A stretch of 19,572 nt of DNA from an uncultured Muribaculaceae bacterium (GCA_910578305.1 CAJTQH010000033.1:1-19572); one strand, 5' to 3'. Numbered from the stretch's first letter, positions 7,803 to 15,002 are shown. Program-made: numbers and translations. The notes: generated by a model not told the origin, from the letters alone.

Positions 7803-7897
7803 AAAAAAAGCGTGAGAGTCTGTACTGTTGCTCATCCCACTACTTGAGGCTCTGACATTGCCCATCTTGGTAGAACGAGCAACGAGAGGCCTCACGC
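7803..7897 (-). terminator. Terminator-like stem upstream of the peptidase gene
   Basis: Minus-strand GCGTGAG (7897-7891) pairs with CTCACGC (7816-7810), enclosing GTTGCTC/GAGCAAC (7883-7877 with 7833-7827). Seven Us follow directly. The loop is long for a simple terminator, which fits a regulated attenuator better than a plain gene end. The peptidase ATG lies just downstream. Confidence 0.55.
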
Positions 7898-8120
7898 AAA
7901 TATGTAACAAGCGCACACGGTTCATGACTTTCTCACGAAAGTTGTTAAGCCGTAGGCACGAATATACATATCCACAAGGCATCTACTGTTGCTACATCCT
8001 TGACCAAGATAAAAGAAACTGTCAGATTTCAAGTAGTCAAGAAATAGCGCCGGTAAACGCTTTTCATTATGTCTGCATCCCACCCACTTAAACCCATATC
8101 GGGCCTCAGCGTGCGATATG
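7803..8120 (-). ncRNA. Candidate structured leader RNA or sRNA ending in a terminator
   Basis: About 318 nt between a consensus promoter and a U-run, read on the minus strand. Helices in order (plus-strand coordinates): 8114-8120 with 8095-8101 (7 bp, at the predicted 5' end); 8058-8061 with 8046-8049; 8036-8041 with 7999-8004 (6 bp); 7998-8002 with 7975-7979 (5 bp, excludes the previous one); 7965-7971 with 7900-7906 (7 bp), enclosing 7950-7959 with 7911-7920 (10 positions, one mismatch, two GU) and a perfect 6-bp hairpin 7937-7942/7927-7932 with a GUGA tetraloop; then 7891-7897 with 7810-7816 (7 bp), enclosing 7877-7883 with 7827-7833 (7 bp). Seven Us (7809-7803) follow the last stem. It matches no riboswitch class I can recognise. 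The peptidase starts 49 bases after the U-run, so it may be a cis-acting attenuator/riboswitch or an independent RNA. Confidence 0.6.
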
Positions 8121-8125
8121 CGTTT

Positions 8126-8156
8126 CAAATTTACTAAAAAGTTATATAATACCAAA
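8126..8156 (-). promoter_or_regulatory. Bacteroidetes-type promoter for the RNA/peptidase transcript
   Basis: On the minus strand TTTG (8156-8153) is followed after exactly 19 bases by TAAATTTG (8133-8126), a perfect TAnnTTTG -7 element. Transcription would start near 8120, just where the first helix of the structured RNA begins. It is the only full match between the fic and peptidase genes. Confidence 0.75.
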
Positions 8157-8439
8157 ATAAAAAAAATATGGCCGCCCGTTATTGCAACCACATTTTATGC
8201 GCAGATAAAAAATCCCGCCATCGAGTTTCTTCATAATCGGAAAGAGAAAATCCTAAAATCGTTTGTTCTAAATGGCTCGATTTTCGCCAATAGTACACTT
8301 TTAGTACTCGCCATTATGTGTACCCCCAACCATGCCGTATTAGAACCAATCTTGGCCGACCTCGACCGATTGTGGGAAATGCGTCATTGGACACCAAACC
8401 CAAGCGAACCGATATTTTGCAGAATTAATGATTAACCTA
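8157..8439. other. Gap between fic and the RNA promoter, no gene seen
   Basis: 283 bases, AT-rich. No convincing gene is present. The only structure is a group of inverted repeats at 8271-8315: AATGGC with GCCATT, and inside it AGTAC with GTACT (8292-8308), off-centre. They may be a weak 3' structure for fic, since no U-run terminator follows that gene, or a regulator site. A plus-strand frame runs through here but lies over the promoter and has no coding signs. Confidence 0.4.
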
Positions 8440-9576
8440 TTAGTCGAATAACGATAGATAAGATTTGCAAACATATAATCTGTTTCGGCTTTGACCTGTA
8501 ACTTCTGACAATAAATTATCTTTAGTCATCATCTTGACAAGCGTATTCGCTGAATTGTATGTTGTATTACAGATTTTAGCTGCATCATCAATAGTTATAT
8601 AAGGATTTTTCATGAGCTCATGAAGTAATATAATAGCCTTTGTCGAGCGACTACGGTATGAAGAGCGTATTAAAGCCTCTGCCTCGCTCTTAAATCGCAA
8701 TATTGAAGTTAATGTTTCAACGGCTTTAGTTGCAGTCTGTTCTATGCCAACAAGAAAGTATTTTATCCATTGCGTCATATCATTCTTTGTACGAATAGAA
8801 GAAAGATTATCGTAATAAAGATCTTTAGGATTTTCAAAAAATGTGGAAAGATATAGCAATGGCATATCCAAAACATTTTCCTTGACAAGAAACAATGTAA
8901 TCAACAAGCGGCCGATACGTCCGTTACCATCCAAAAATGGGTGTATCGTCTCAAATTGATAATGGGCTATGGCTATTTTCAATAGAGATGGAAGATGAAC
9001 CTGATCATTGTTAAGAAATTTTTCAAGATCTCCCATAAGCTCCCCAACAAGTTGATGGGTTGGGGGTATAAACTTGGCATCAGCAAGAGACTTACCACCT
9101 ATCCAATTTTGACTCGATCGGAATTCTCCCGGGAGTTTGTGCTCACCTCGAACACTATCTAATAACAACTTATGAGTATTACGAATTAATCTGCTCGAAA
9201 TGGGTAGAGTCTCTAAGCTTTTAATCGCTTCATTTATTGCTTTAATATAGTTTTGAACTTCTTTCCAGTCATCTCTTCTTTCTAATTGTATTTCAGTTTC
9301 AGGAAGTAATGCTTCATCCATTCTTGTTTGAGTGCCCTCAATGCGGCTTGAAACAACAGCTTCTTTCGTTACATGCAACTGTATGAACAAATCTATATTA
9401 GGAACTAGTTTGGAAAATGAATTAAGTTCTCCTAATTTCAATGCTGCCTTTTCTAATAAATGACTGATTGTAGGATTATTCCATGTCCATTCTTGATTGA
9501 TATGGTTTGGCACAAAGTACTTATAGCCATATCCATCCTCATAATGTCCAGCATTGAACGTCTCGATATTTATCAT
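8440..9576 (-). CDS. Fic family protein AMP-transferase with inhibitory motif and winged helix
   Basis: 378 residues in the usual three-part layout. An N-terminal Fic_N domain carries the inhibitory motif SSRIEG (76-81), whose Glu80 blocks ATP binding (class II Fic). The Fic core has the complete active site HPFLDGNGRIGR (212-223) and a flap near residues 164-172. A C-terminal winged helix (about 312-375, TIDDAAKICNTTYNSANTLV) follows. Fic enzymes transfer AMP from ATP to Ser, Thr or Tyr of target proteins; all catalytic residues are present. The winged helix suggests DNA binding and self-regulation, and operator-like boxes cover the promoter just upstream. No antitoxin gene is next to it, consistent with built-in inhibition. 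The gene is AT-rich and stands alone, as mobile Fic genes often do. Target unknown. Confidence 0.92.
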   Translation of the reverse strand: MINIETFNAGHYEDGYGYKYFVPNHINQEWTWNNPTISHLLEKAALKLGELNSFSKLVPNIDLFIQLHVTKEAVVSSRIEGTQTRMDEALLPETEIQLERRDDWKEVQNYIKAINEAIKSLETLPISSRLIRNTHKLLLDSVRGEHKLPGEFRSSQNWIGGKSLADAKFIPPTHQLVGELMGDLEKFLNNDQVHLPSLLKIAIAHYQFETIHPFLDGNGRIGRLLITLFLVKENVLDMPLLYLSTFFENPKDLYYDNLSSIRTKNDMTQWIKYFLVGIEQTATKAVETLTSILRFKSEAEALIRSSYRSRSTKAIILLHELMKNPYITIDDAAKICNTTYNSANTLVKMMTKDNLLSEVTGQSRNRLYVCKSYLSLFD

Positions 9577-9592
9577 ATTTGTAAGTTTTACG

Positions 9593-9624
9593 CAAAATTA
9601 CAATAAAAATTTTCTTATCTCAAA
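9593..9624 (-). promoter_or_regulatory. Promoter of the fic gene
   Basis: Minus-strand TTTG (9624-9621), a 20-base spacer, and TAATTTTG (9600-9593), a full TAnnTTTG match. The predicted start is near 9587, giving a leader of about 10 bases before the ATG at 9576. The -33 box lies inside the first operator-like repeat (9614-9623). Confidence 0.75.
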
Positions 9625-9675
9625 TTTTAACACAAAATTGAAATAAGAATTCCGTTATCTCAATTTTTTGAGATA
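9614..9675. promoter_or_regulatory. Four operator-like boxes (TTATCTCAA type) over the fic promoter
   Basis: Boxes: CTTATCTCAA (9614-9623), its inverse TTGAAATAAG with one change (9638-9647), TTATCTCAA (9655-9663) and the inverse TTGAGATA (9668-9675). They form two inverted pairs, with 14 and 4 bases between the arms. The first box contains the -33 element, so binding would block transcription. The natural candidate binder is the Fic winged-helix domain (autorepression); this is inference. Confidence 0.6.
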
Positions 9676-9770
9676 TCCACAATGTGTCTGAATTTAAAAA
9701 TAGAACCAATTATTGCAACAAAGCGCTTGAACATATCTATAAGCAGACAAGCGAGTTACGTGGTGCAAGA

Positions 9771-9804
9771 AAAAGAAAAGAGGACTCTCGCAGTGAGAAT
9801 CCTC
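9771..9804 (-). terminator. Terminator of tRNA-Leu
   Basis: Minus-strand GAGGATTCTC (9804-9795) pairs with GAGAGTCCTC (9789-9780), ten pairs including one GU, around a 5-base loop. TTTTCTTTT follows. It lies 8 bases beyond the tRNA 3' end. Confidence 0.9.
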
Positions 9805-9811
9805 CATTCAG

Positions 9812-9893
9812 TACCCGGACCCGGGATCGAACCGGGATGGGTCGCCCCACCGGTGTTTGAGACCGGCGCGTCTACCGATTCCGCCATCCGGGC
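9812..9893 (-). tRNA. tRNA-Leu, anticodon CAA
   Basis: 82 nt with all arms. The acceptor is GCCCGGA with TCCGGGT (position 1-72 is a G-U pair), and the discriminator is A73. A D-arm with GGTAGA is present. The anticodon stem CCGGT/ACCGG has loop CTCAAAC, giving anticodon CAA (reads UUG). A long variable arm GGG-CGA-CCC marks a class II tRNA, and the T-arm is CCCGG-TTCGATC-CCGGG. CCA is not encoded. It stands alone with its own promoter and terminator. Confidence 0.96.
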
Positions 9894-9905
9894 GTTTTGA
9901 TGGGA

Positions 9906-9936
9906 CAAAGTTACGGATAGTTTTCTGTTTCCGCAA
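9906..9936 (-). promoter_or_regulatory. Promoter of tRNA-Leu
   Basis: Minus-strand TTG (9936-9934), a 20-base spacer, then TAACTTTG (9913-9906), a full TAnnTTTG match. The start is expected near 9900, a few bases before the mature tRNA 5' end at 9893. Confidence 0.8.
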
Positions 9937-9985
9937 CAATTGAAGCGCTTTTTTGGCGTTGACCCATGTTTTTTCGTCAAAACAA

Positions 9986-10017
9986 TTGGGTCGGTTAAGG
10001 TATTTTACGTAAGTTTG
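9986..10017 (+). promoter_or_regulatory. Promoter of glgB
   Basis: TTG (9986-9988), 21 bases, TAAGTTTG (10010-10017), a full -7 match. The start would be near 10024, leaving about 37 bases of leader. It is divergent from the tRNA promoter, about 75 bases away. Confidence 0.7.
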
Positions 10018-10060
10018 TGGTTACATTAATCTGAATTCAAATCCTTATACCATAACCGCC

Positions 10061-12205
10061 ATGGCAAAAACATCCTCCACTCCCCGAAAGAAGTCCGAAT
10101 CAAAATCTGCACGCAAGCGCGTGAGCAAACTCAATCTTATAAAAAACGACCCCTGGCTCGAACCGTATGCCGAAGCCATCGAAGGCCGACATCAGGATGC
10201 GGTGCGGAAGGAAGCCGAACTCACCGGAGGATCCGGCTCGCTTGATGAGTTTGCCAACGCACACAATTACTTCGGACTGCACCGCACTGCCGACGGCGGA
10301 TGGGTATTCCGTGAATGGGCGCCCAACGCAACATCGATAAATCTCATAGGCGACTTCTCCGACTGGAAAAGCATGGCACGCTATGAACTGCACCGCACCG
10401 CCGATAATAGCGGCGTGTGGGAGCTGACATTGCCGGCTGATGCTTTGCGCCACGGCCAGTTTTACAAGATGATCGTACGATGGCCCGGAGGCGAAGGAGA
10501 GCGCATACCGGCCTATGCCACCAGAGTGGTACAGGACGAAAAAACCGCCCTCTTCTCCGCTCAGGTGTGGGATCCGGCACCTTACAACTGGTCCACAGCA
10601 GCATTCAAGCCCGACACAAAGCCCCTTATGATCTACGAATGCCACATAGGCATGGCGCAGGAGCGTGAAGGCGTGGGCACATACACCGAATTCCGCGACC
10701 TCGTGCTGCCACGCATTGCTGCCGACGGCTACAACGCCATACAGATCATGGCCATACAGGAACACCCCTACTACGGATCGTTCGGCTACCATGTGTCAAG
10801 CTTCTTCGCTCCGTCGAGCCGCTTCGGCACACCCGAGGAGCTCAAATCACTCATCGACCGCGCTCACTCGCTCGGCATCGCCGTCATCATGGACATCGTC
10901 CACAGCCATGCCGTGAAAAATGAAGTTGAAGGCCTCGGACGCCTCGACGGCAGCTACGACCTCTACTTCTACGGAGACGGACGCCGCGAACATCCGGCCT
11001 GGGACTCTCTCTGCTTCGACTACGGCAAAAACGAAGTGCTCCATTTCCTCCTCTCCAACTGCAAATACTGGCTCGAGGAATATCACTTCGACGGCTTCCG
11101 CTTCGACGGCGTGACCTCGATGCTCTACTACAGCCACGGTCTCGGTCAGGCGTTCGGAAGCTACGACGACTACTACGACGGCGGCGAGGACACCAACGCC
11201 ATAACATACCTCACACTGGCCAACAAGCTCATACATCAGCTCAACCCGCAGGCCATCACCATAGCAGAGGAGATGAGCGGCATGCCCGGACTGGCCATCC
11301 CGTTCAAAGACGGCGGCATAGGATTCGACTACCGAATGGCCATGGGCATACCCGACTACTGGATCAAGACCCTCAAGGAAAAGAAAGACGAAGACTGGCA
11401 TCCGACCTCCATATTCTGGGAACTCACCAACCGCCGCGCCGACGAAAAGACCATATCCTACGTCGAAAGCCACGATCAGGCACTTGTGGGCGACAAAACG
11501 GTAATATTCCGCCTCATTGACGACAAGATGTACTGGCACATGATGAAAGACGACGACGACATGACCGTGGCACGAGGCATAGCCCTGCACAAGATGATAC
11601 GCCTTGTCACAGCCTCCACCATAAATGGCGGCTATCTCAACTTCATGGGCAACGAATTCGGCCATCCCGAATGGATAGACTTTCCGCGCGAAGGCAACGG
11701 ATGGAGCTACAAATATGCACGCCGCCAATGGGATCTGGTAGACAGAAAAGAATTAAAATACGAGTATCTCAACAATTTCGACAATGCCATGGTGGAGTTG
11801 ATAGCCGGCGTATACAACTTCCAGGCACTGCCTGTGGAAAAAGTATGGGAGAAAGACGACGACCAGATACTGGCCTATCGCCGCGGCGACCTCGTGTTTG
11901 TGTTCAACTTCAATCCCACCAAGTCATTCTCCGGCTACGGCATACTCACCATTCCCGGACGCTACAAGGTGGTGCTTTCCACCGACAGACCCGAATTCGG
12001 AGGATACGGCAACATCGACGAGACTGTGAGCCACTTCACCATCTCCGATCCCCTCTACTCCCCGCTCGGATTAGAATGGCTCAAACTCTACCTGCCCGCT
12101 CGCTCGGCACAGGTGCTCCGTCTCCAGTGCCCGCGACCGTCCAAAACAGCAAATGGCAAGCCGGCAACCGCCAAAGCCCCCAAAAAGTCCACAAAAATCA
12201 AATAG
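10061..12205 (+). CDS. glgB: 1,4-alpha-glucan branching enzyme
   Basis: 714 residues. A basic N-terminal extension (1-25) is followed by a CBM48-type beta domain (about 65-165, WVFREWAPNA...IGDFSDW), a GH13 barrel (about 185-580) and a C-terminal beta domain, then a Lys-rich tail. Catalytic residues are visible: nucleophile D349 (FDGFRFDGVTSM), acid/base E403 (IAEEMSGMP) and the transition-state Asp D472 (VESHDQALVGDKT). The AEEMSGMP and GFDYRMAMGIPDYWI sequences resemble the eukaryotic-like branching enzymes used by Bacteroidetes, not E. coli GlgB. The enzyme cuts alpha-1,4 glucan and rejoins it through alpha-1,6 bonds in glycogen. It is probably a single-gene transcription unit: no other glg gene is nearby, and a separate promoter lies before psd. 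Confidence 0.96.
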   Translation: MAKTSSTPRKKSESKSARKRVSKLNLIKNDPWLEPYAEAIEGRHQDAVRKEAELTGGSGSLDEFANAHNYFGLHRTADGGWVFREWAPNATSINLIGDFSDWKSMARYELHRTADNSGVWELTLPADALRHGQFYKMIVRWPGGEGERIPAYATRVVQDEKTALFSAQVWDPAPYNWSTAAFKPDTKPLMIYECHIGMAQEREGVGTYTEFRDLVLPRIAADGYNAIQIMAIQEHPYYGSFGYHVSSFFAPSSRFGTPEELKSLIDRAHSLGIAVIMDIVHSHAVKNEVEGLGRLDGSYDLYFYGDGRREHPAWDSLCFDYGKNEVLHFLLSNCKYWLEEYHFDGFRFDGVTSMLYYSHGLGQAFGSYDDYYDGGEDTNAITYLTLANKLIHQLNPQAITIAEEMSGMPGLAIPFKDGGIGFDYRMAMGIPDYWIKTLKEKKDEDWHPTSIFWELTNRRADEKTISYVESHDQALVGDKTVIFRLIDDKMYWHMMKDDDDMTVARGIALHKMIRLVTASTINGGYLNFMGNEFGHPEWIDFPREGNGWSYKYARRQWDLVDRKELKYEYLNNFDNAMVELIAGVYNFQALPVEKVWEKDDDQILAYRRGDLVFVFNFNPTKSFSGYGILTIPGRYKVVLSTDRPEFGGYGNIDETVSHFTISDPLYSPLGLEWLKLYLPARSAQVLRLQCPRPSKTANGKPATAKAPKKSTKIK

Positions 12206-12252
12206 ACGAGCTTTTTCAAGCGCAAAAAAACAATTAGTATAAAAAAATAGCC

Positions 12253-12260
12253 TATCTTTG
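12253..12260 (+). promoter_or_regulatory. -7 element for the psd-pssA operon
   Basis: TATCTTTG is a perfect TAnnTTTG, 24 bases before the GTG start. The -33 region is AT-rich with no good TTTG. No terminator is seen after glgB, so read-through from glgB is also possible. Confidence 0.6.
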
Positions 12261-12283
12261 CAAATTAATAAGCCGAGCCACTT

Positions 12284-12988
12284 GTGGCCAATCAACCCCA
12301 ACGCTCCAAAAAAGTGAAGATACATAGAGAAGGAACTAACATACTGGTGATATTGCTGGCCATGCTGGCGATACTCAACGTGCCCGCCTGGATGTTTATC
12401 CGTCCGGCTGCGATACCCATATCGTTTACCGCTATCTCGGCAGTCCTGTTTCTGCTGGTGCTTAACTTCTTCCGTTCTCCACGCAGGCACTTTACAGGCA
12501 ATCGCGACAGAGTCGTGGTATCATCGGTCGACGGCACGGTGGTCGCACTCGAAAAAGTATTTGAGAGCGAATATCTCAACCGCGAAGTCATACAGCTGTC
12601 TGTATTCATGACCATACTCAACGTGCATGCCAACTGGTTTCCGGTCGACGGCACCGTAGAACTCGTACGCCACCATGCCGGACGTTTCCTTTCGGCCTAT
12701 CTGCCCAAGTCGAGTACTGAAAACGAACGCTCCACCGTGGTAATCCGCACCGACAACGGCCATGAGATCCTCGTCAGGCAGATCGCCGGAGCTGTGGCAC
12801 GCCGCATAGTCACCTATGCAGAGCCGGGCGACAGAGCGTCCATCGAAGACCACATGGGATTCATCAAATTTGGCTCCAGAGTCGACATATACCTACCTCT
12901 CGACACTGAAATTTACGTCAAAATCGGCGACAAGACCACAGGAGGCATCACCGAGATCGCCCGACTGTCAGCCGCCCCCAAGCAATAG
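12284..12988 (+). CDS. psd: Phosphatidylserine decarboxylase proenzyme
   Basis: 234 residues, the short Psd type common in Bacteroidetes. There are membrane segments at about 18-38 and 44-62, then the catalytic domain with HANWFPVDG (115-123) and the self-cleavage site FGSR (196-199). The chain splits between G197 and S198, and Ser198 becomes the pyruvoyl cofactor. It converts phosphatidylserine to phosphatidylethanolamine at the inner membrane. The start is GTG at 12284: the conserved KIHREGT segment lies at residues 12-18, so a later Met (27) would remove it. pssA, which makes its substrate, begins 7 bases after its stop. Confidence 0.95.
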   Translation: MANQPQRSKKVKIHREGTNILVILLAMLAILNVPAWMFIRPAAIPISFTAISAVLFLLVLNFFRSPRRHFTGNRDRVVVSSVDGTVVALEKVFESEYLNREVIQLSVFMTILNVHANWFPVDGTVELVRHHAGRFLSAYLPKSSTENERSTVVIRTDNGHEILVRQIAGAVARRIVTYAEPGDRASIEDHMGFIKFGSRVDIYLPLDTEIYVKIGDKTTGGITEIARLSAAPKQ

Positions 12989-12995
12989 TCAAAAC

Positions 12996-13742
12996 ATGGC
13001 ATCAATAATAAACAGACATATCCCCAACACCATCACTTGCCTCAATCTGCTGTCGGGAGCCATAGCCTGCGTCATGGCGTTCAACTACAACACCCTGATA
13101 GGCGACTTTTTCGGCTACGAATGGGCTTTCATATGCATCGGCGCAGCCACACTATTCGACTTTATGGACGGAGCAGTGGCCCGCATGCTACATGCTTATT
13201 CCCCAATGGGCAAGGAACTTGATTCGCTGGCCGATCTGATCAGCTTCGGACTCGCGCCTGCAATGCTGATGTTCAACACCATCGCACTGTCCAACGGCAG
13301 CGCCATGTCGCCATGGGCGTTCATCGCGCTATTTATCGTTGTCATGGGTGGACTCAGGCTCGCGCACTTCAACGTCGACACCCGGCAGACAACATCGTTC
13401 ATCGGACTTCCCATACCGTCATGCGCCATTTTCTGGATCGGATTCATAGGATGGATGACCCACCCCGACCACATCCTCGAAAACGTGGTCATAGCCTATC
13501 CCGGCAACTGGGTCACAGCTGCCGTCATTGTTGCAATGTCGCTCATGATGGTCAGTCCCCTGCCCATGTTCTCGCTCAAAGTCAAAAATCTCAGACTGAA
13601 AGACAACATGCTCCGATATCTCATCATGGCGGCAGCCGTGGCATTTCTCATCATCGGAGGCCTTGCCGGACTGGCATGGACCATACTGCTCTACATACTG
13701 CTCTCAATAGCGGCATACAAAGCACCGTCCATAACAGACTGA
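12996..13742 (+). CDS. pssA: CDP-diacylglycerol-serine O-phosphatidyltransferase
   Basis: 248 residues, a multi-pass membrane enzyme (about 7-8 segments). It has the full CDP-alcohol phosphatidyltransferase motif, D-G-x2-A-R-x8-G-x3-D-x3-D, at D58-G59...R63...G72...D76...D80. The segment HIPNTITCLNLLSG at the N-terminus is typical of bacterial PssA of the integral-membrane type. It makes phosphatidylserine from CDP-diacylglycerol and serine; the preceding psd gene then decarboxylates it. The ATG at 12996 was chosen because the same frame runs upstream within psd with no family similarity. The gene pair is translated 7 bases apart, so one operon. Confidence 0.95.
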   Translation: MASIINRHIPNTITCLNLLSGAIACVMAFNYNTLIGDFFGYEWAFICIGAATLFDFMDGAVARMLHAYSPMGKELDSLADLISFGLAPAMLMFNTIALSNGSAMSPWAFIALFIVVMGGLRLAHFNVDTRQTTSFIGLPIPSCAIFWIGFIGWMTHPDHILENVVIAYPGNWVTAAVIVAMSLMMVSPLPMFSLKVKNLRLKDNMLRYLIMAAAVAFLIIGGLAGLAWTILLYILLSIAAYKAPSITD

Positions 13743-13785
13743 TGCTGCAATTTCACTTCCCGACCAAACATCAGGGTGCCATTGT

Positions 13786-14202
13786 GTGTTCTCTTTATCC
13801 GACAAACACTCTTTTCTCTTAATCCATACAACCTTGACAATTCTATTCATACTTCTGTTCATATTCATCATTCTGCCCGTGATACGCGCAGCCTGGTCGG
13901 TGTACAAAATCCGATCTCAAGCACGCCGCGCATTTGAGCAGATGGCCGACAACCAGCGCCGCGAGCAAGAACGCAGACGTCGCGACAACCGGCCCGCCGG
14001 ATGGCAGCACGCACCCTCCGCCTCAAAGATCATAAATAAAAACGAAGGCGAATATGTAGACTGGGAAGAGGTGATCACGACCGAAACCGATGCACACGAA
14101 CAGACCCGCACCTCATCGCACAGCAATTTCTTCAGCCGCAAGTCTTCGTCATCGGAACAGCGCATCACCGACGCCGAATGGGAGGACATCACCACCGACT
14201 GA
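13786..14202 (+). CDS. DUF4834 family membrane protein
   Basis: Up to 138 residues. One transmembrane segment at about 17-36 (LTILFILLFIFIILPVI) is followed by a basic cytoplasmic stretch, an Arg/Glu-rich coil (about 45-68) and two short acidic motifs, GEYVDWEEV and ITDAEWEDI, that mark the Bacteroidetes DUF4834 family. The start is uncertain. GTG at 13786 gives 16 extra residues before the membrane segment; TTG at 13834 lies right at its start and is a reasonable alternative. It lies 43 bases after pssA and 20 bases before the next gene, so probably the same operon. Function unknown. Confidence 0.8.
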   Translation: MFSLSDKHSFLLIHTTLTILFILLFIFIILPVIRAAWSVYKIRSQARRAFEQMADNQRREQERRRRDNRPAGWQHAPSASKIINKNEGEYVDWEEVITTETDAHEQTRTSSHSNFFSRKSSSSEQRITDAEWEDITTD

Positions 14203-14222
14203 CCGCACCCACAACAAATGCC

Positions 14223-14897
14223 ATGAGCCATTATATTGCCGATCTATACGAGTTTCTCGAACAGCTGACAGCCAACAACAACCGCCAATGGTTTGAAGAC
14301 AACCGCCCGCGCTATGAACATCTGCGGGCATTGTGGATGGCCGACATCGACCGCCTTATCGCATCTATGTCGGCATGGGAACCCGGCATGGCCTCACAGA
14401 CAGCCAAAACATGCGTCTACCGCATATATCGCGACACTCGCTTCTCGCACGACAAAACCCCATACAAGACCTTCTTCTCAGCCGCATTCAGCCCATGGGG
14501 ACGCAAAGCCGAACGCGCAGGCTACTATCTGGAGTTGGGGCTCGGCGAAACCCATCAGTCGGGTCTTTACGGAGGTATATGGTGCATGGAAAGCGCCGTA
14601 CTCAAAAAACTACGCCACGCCATAGTCGACAATATAGAGGAGTGGGAATCTATAGTCAACGAACAGCAGATGCTCACCGACTATCCCTCATGGTGCAGCT
14701 CAATGCTCAAGACATCCCCAAAAGGATGGGACCGCAATCACCCGCAAGCCTTTTACCTTCGCATGACAAATTACGGCAAATGGCACCCGTGCTCACGCGA
14801 CTTTTTCCTCGACCCCGCATGGCCGGAACACGCCGCCGCTCTGTTTCACACACTTAAGCCGTTTGTCGATTTCATCAACTACTCCATTGACGAGTGA
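14223..14897 (+). CDS. DUF2461 family protein
   Basis: 224 residues from the ATG at 14223. The frame extends 15 codons upstream, into the end of the DUF4834 gene, and this later Met gives MSHYIADLYEFLEQLTANNN, the usual beginning of the family. The family core is clear: RQWFEDNRPRYEHLR (about 20-34), YRIYRDTRFSHDKTPYKTFF (about 67-86, the strongest signature), then GYYLELG and GGIW. The DUF2461 (TIGR02453) family is widespread in bacteria and some fungi. Its biochemical role is unknown. It is probably a soluble, cytoplasmic protein, as no signal or membrane segment is seen. Confidence 0.88.
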   Translation: MSHYIADLYEFLEQLTANNNRQWFEDNRPRYEHLRALWMADIDRLIASMSAWEPGMASQTAKTCVYRIYRDTRFSHDKTPYKTFFSAAFSPWGRKAERAGYYLELGLGETHQSGLYGGIWCMESAVLKKLRHAIVDNIEEWESIVNEQQMLTDYPSWCSSMLKTSPKGWDRNHPQAFYLRMTNYGKWHPCSRDFFLDPAWPEHAAALFHTLKPFVDFINYSIDE

Positions 14898-14970
14898 CCG
14901 CCACCGGGCTGTCGCGGCAAAAAAGCCGCCCAATTCGACCACAGCATACCGCTCATTCAAAAAAAAGCAG

Positions 14971-14978
14971 TAAATTTG
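14971..14978 (+). promoter_or_regulatory. -7 element of the mutS promoter
   Basis: TAAATTTG is a perfect TAnnTTTG, 24 bases before the mutS ATG at 15003. No clear -33 box is seen. Its position argues against any mutS start upstream of 15003. Confidence 0.6.
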
Positions 14979-15002
14979 TGTCTTGATAAACCTCCACCTG
15001 TC

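Noticed and set aside
7911..7959. Group II intron domain V-like hairpin
   Set aside because: The arm with a GNRA-type loop looked similar at first, but the AGC catalytic triad and the expected bulge are missing, and no reverse transcriptase or intron ends are nearby.
7659..7982. A 107-residue minus-strand open frame through the structured RNA and into the peptidase gene
   Set aside because: It runs through the stems and the U-run and overlaps the start of the peptidase gene in another frame. The base-pairing explains the sequence better. If homologues keep the frame despite changes in the stems, this should be reopened.
8118..8435. A 105-residue plus-strand open frame between the RNA promoter and fic
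   Set aside because: It overlies the minus-strand promoter and the inverted repeats, has no promoter or recognised domain of its own, and its composition looks like translated AT-rich non-coding DNA.
10847..11728. A 293-residue minus-strand open frame inside glgB
   Set aside because: It is a shadow caused by the GC-rich codon pattern of glgB, whose catalytic motifs are intact on +. The translated frame is Val/Ala-rich low complexity.
14914..14929. GCGGC-A6-GCCGC hairpin between the DUF2461 gene and mutS, considered as a terminator
   Set aside because: Only five pairs and no T-run follow. It is too weak to call a terminator.
14976..15002. Upstream extension of mutS
   Set aside because: The frame is open, but it overlaps the TAAATTTG promoter element, and the ATG at 15003 gives the standard MutS N-terminus.
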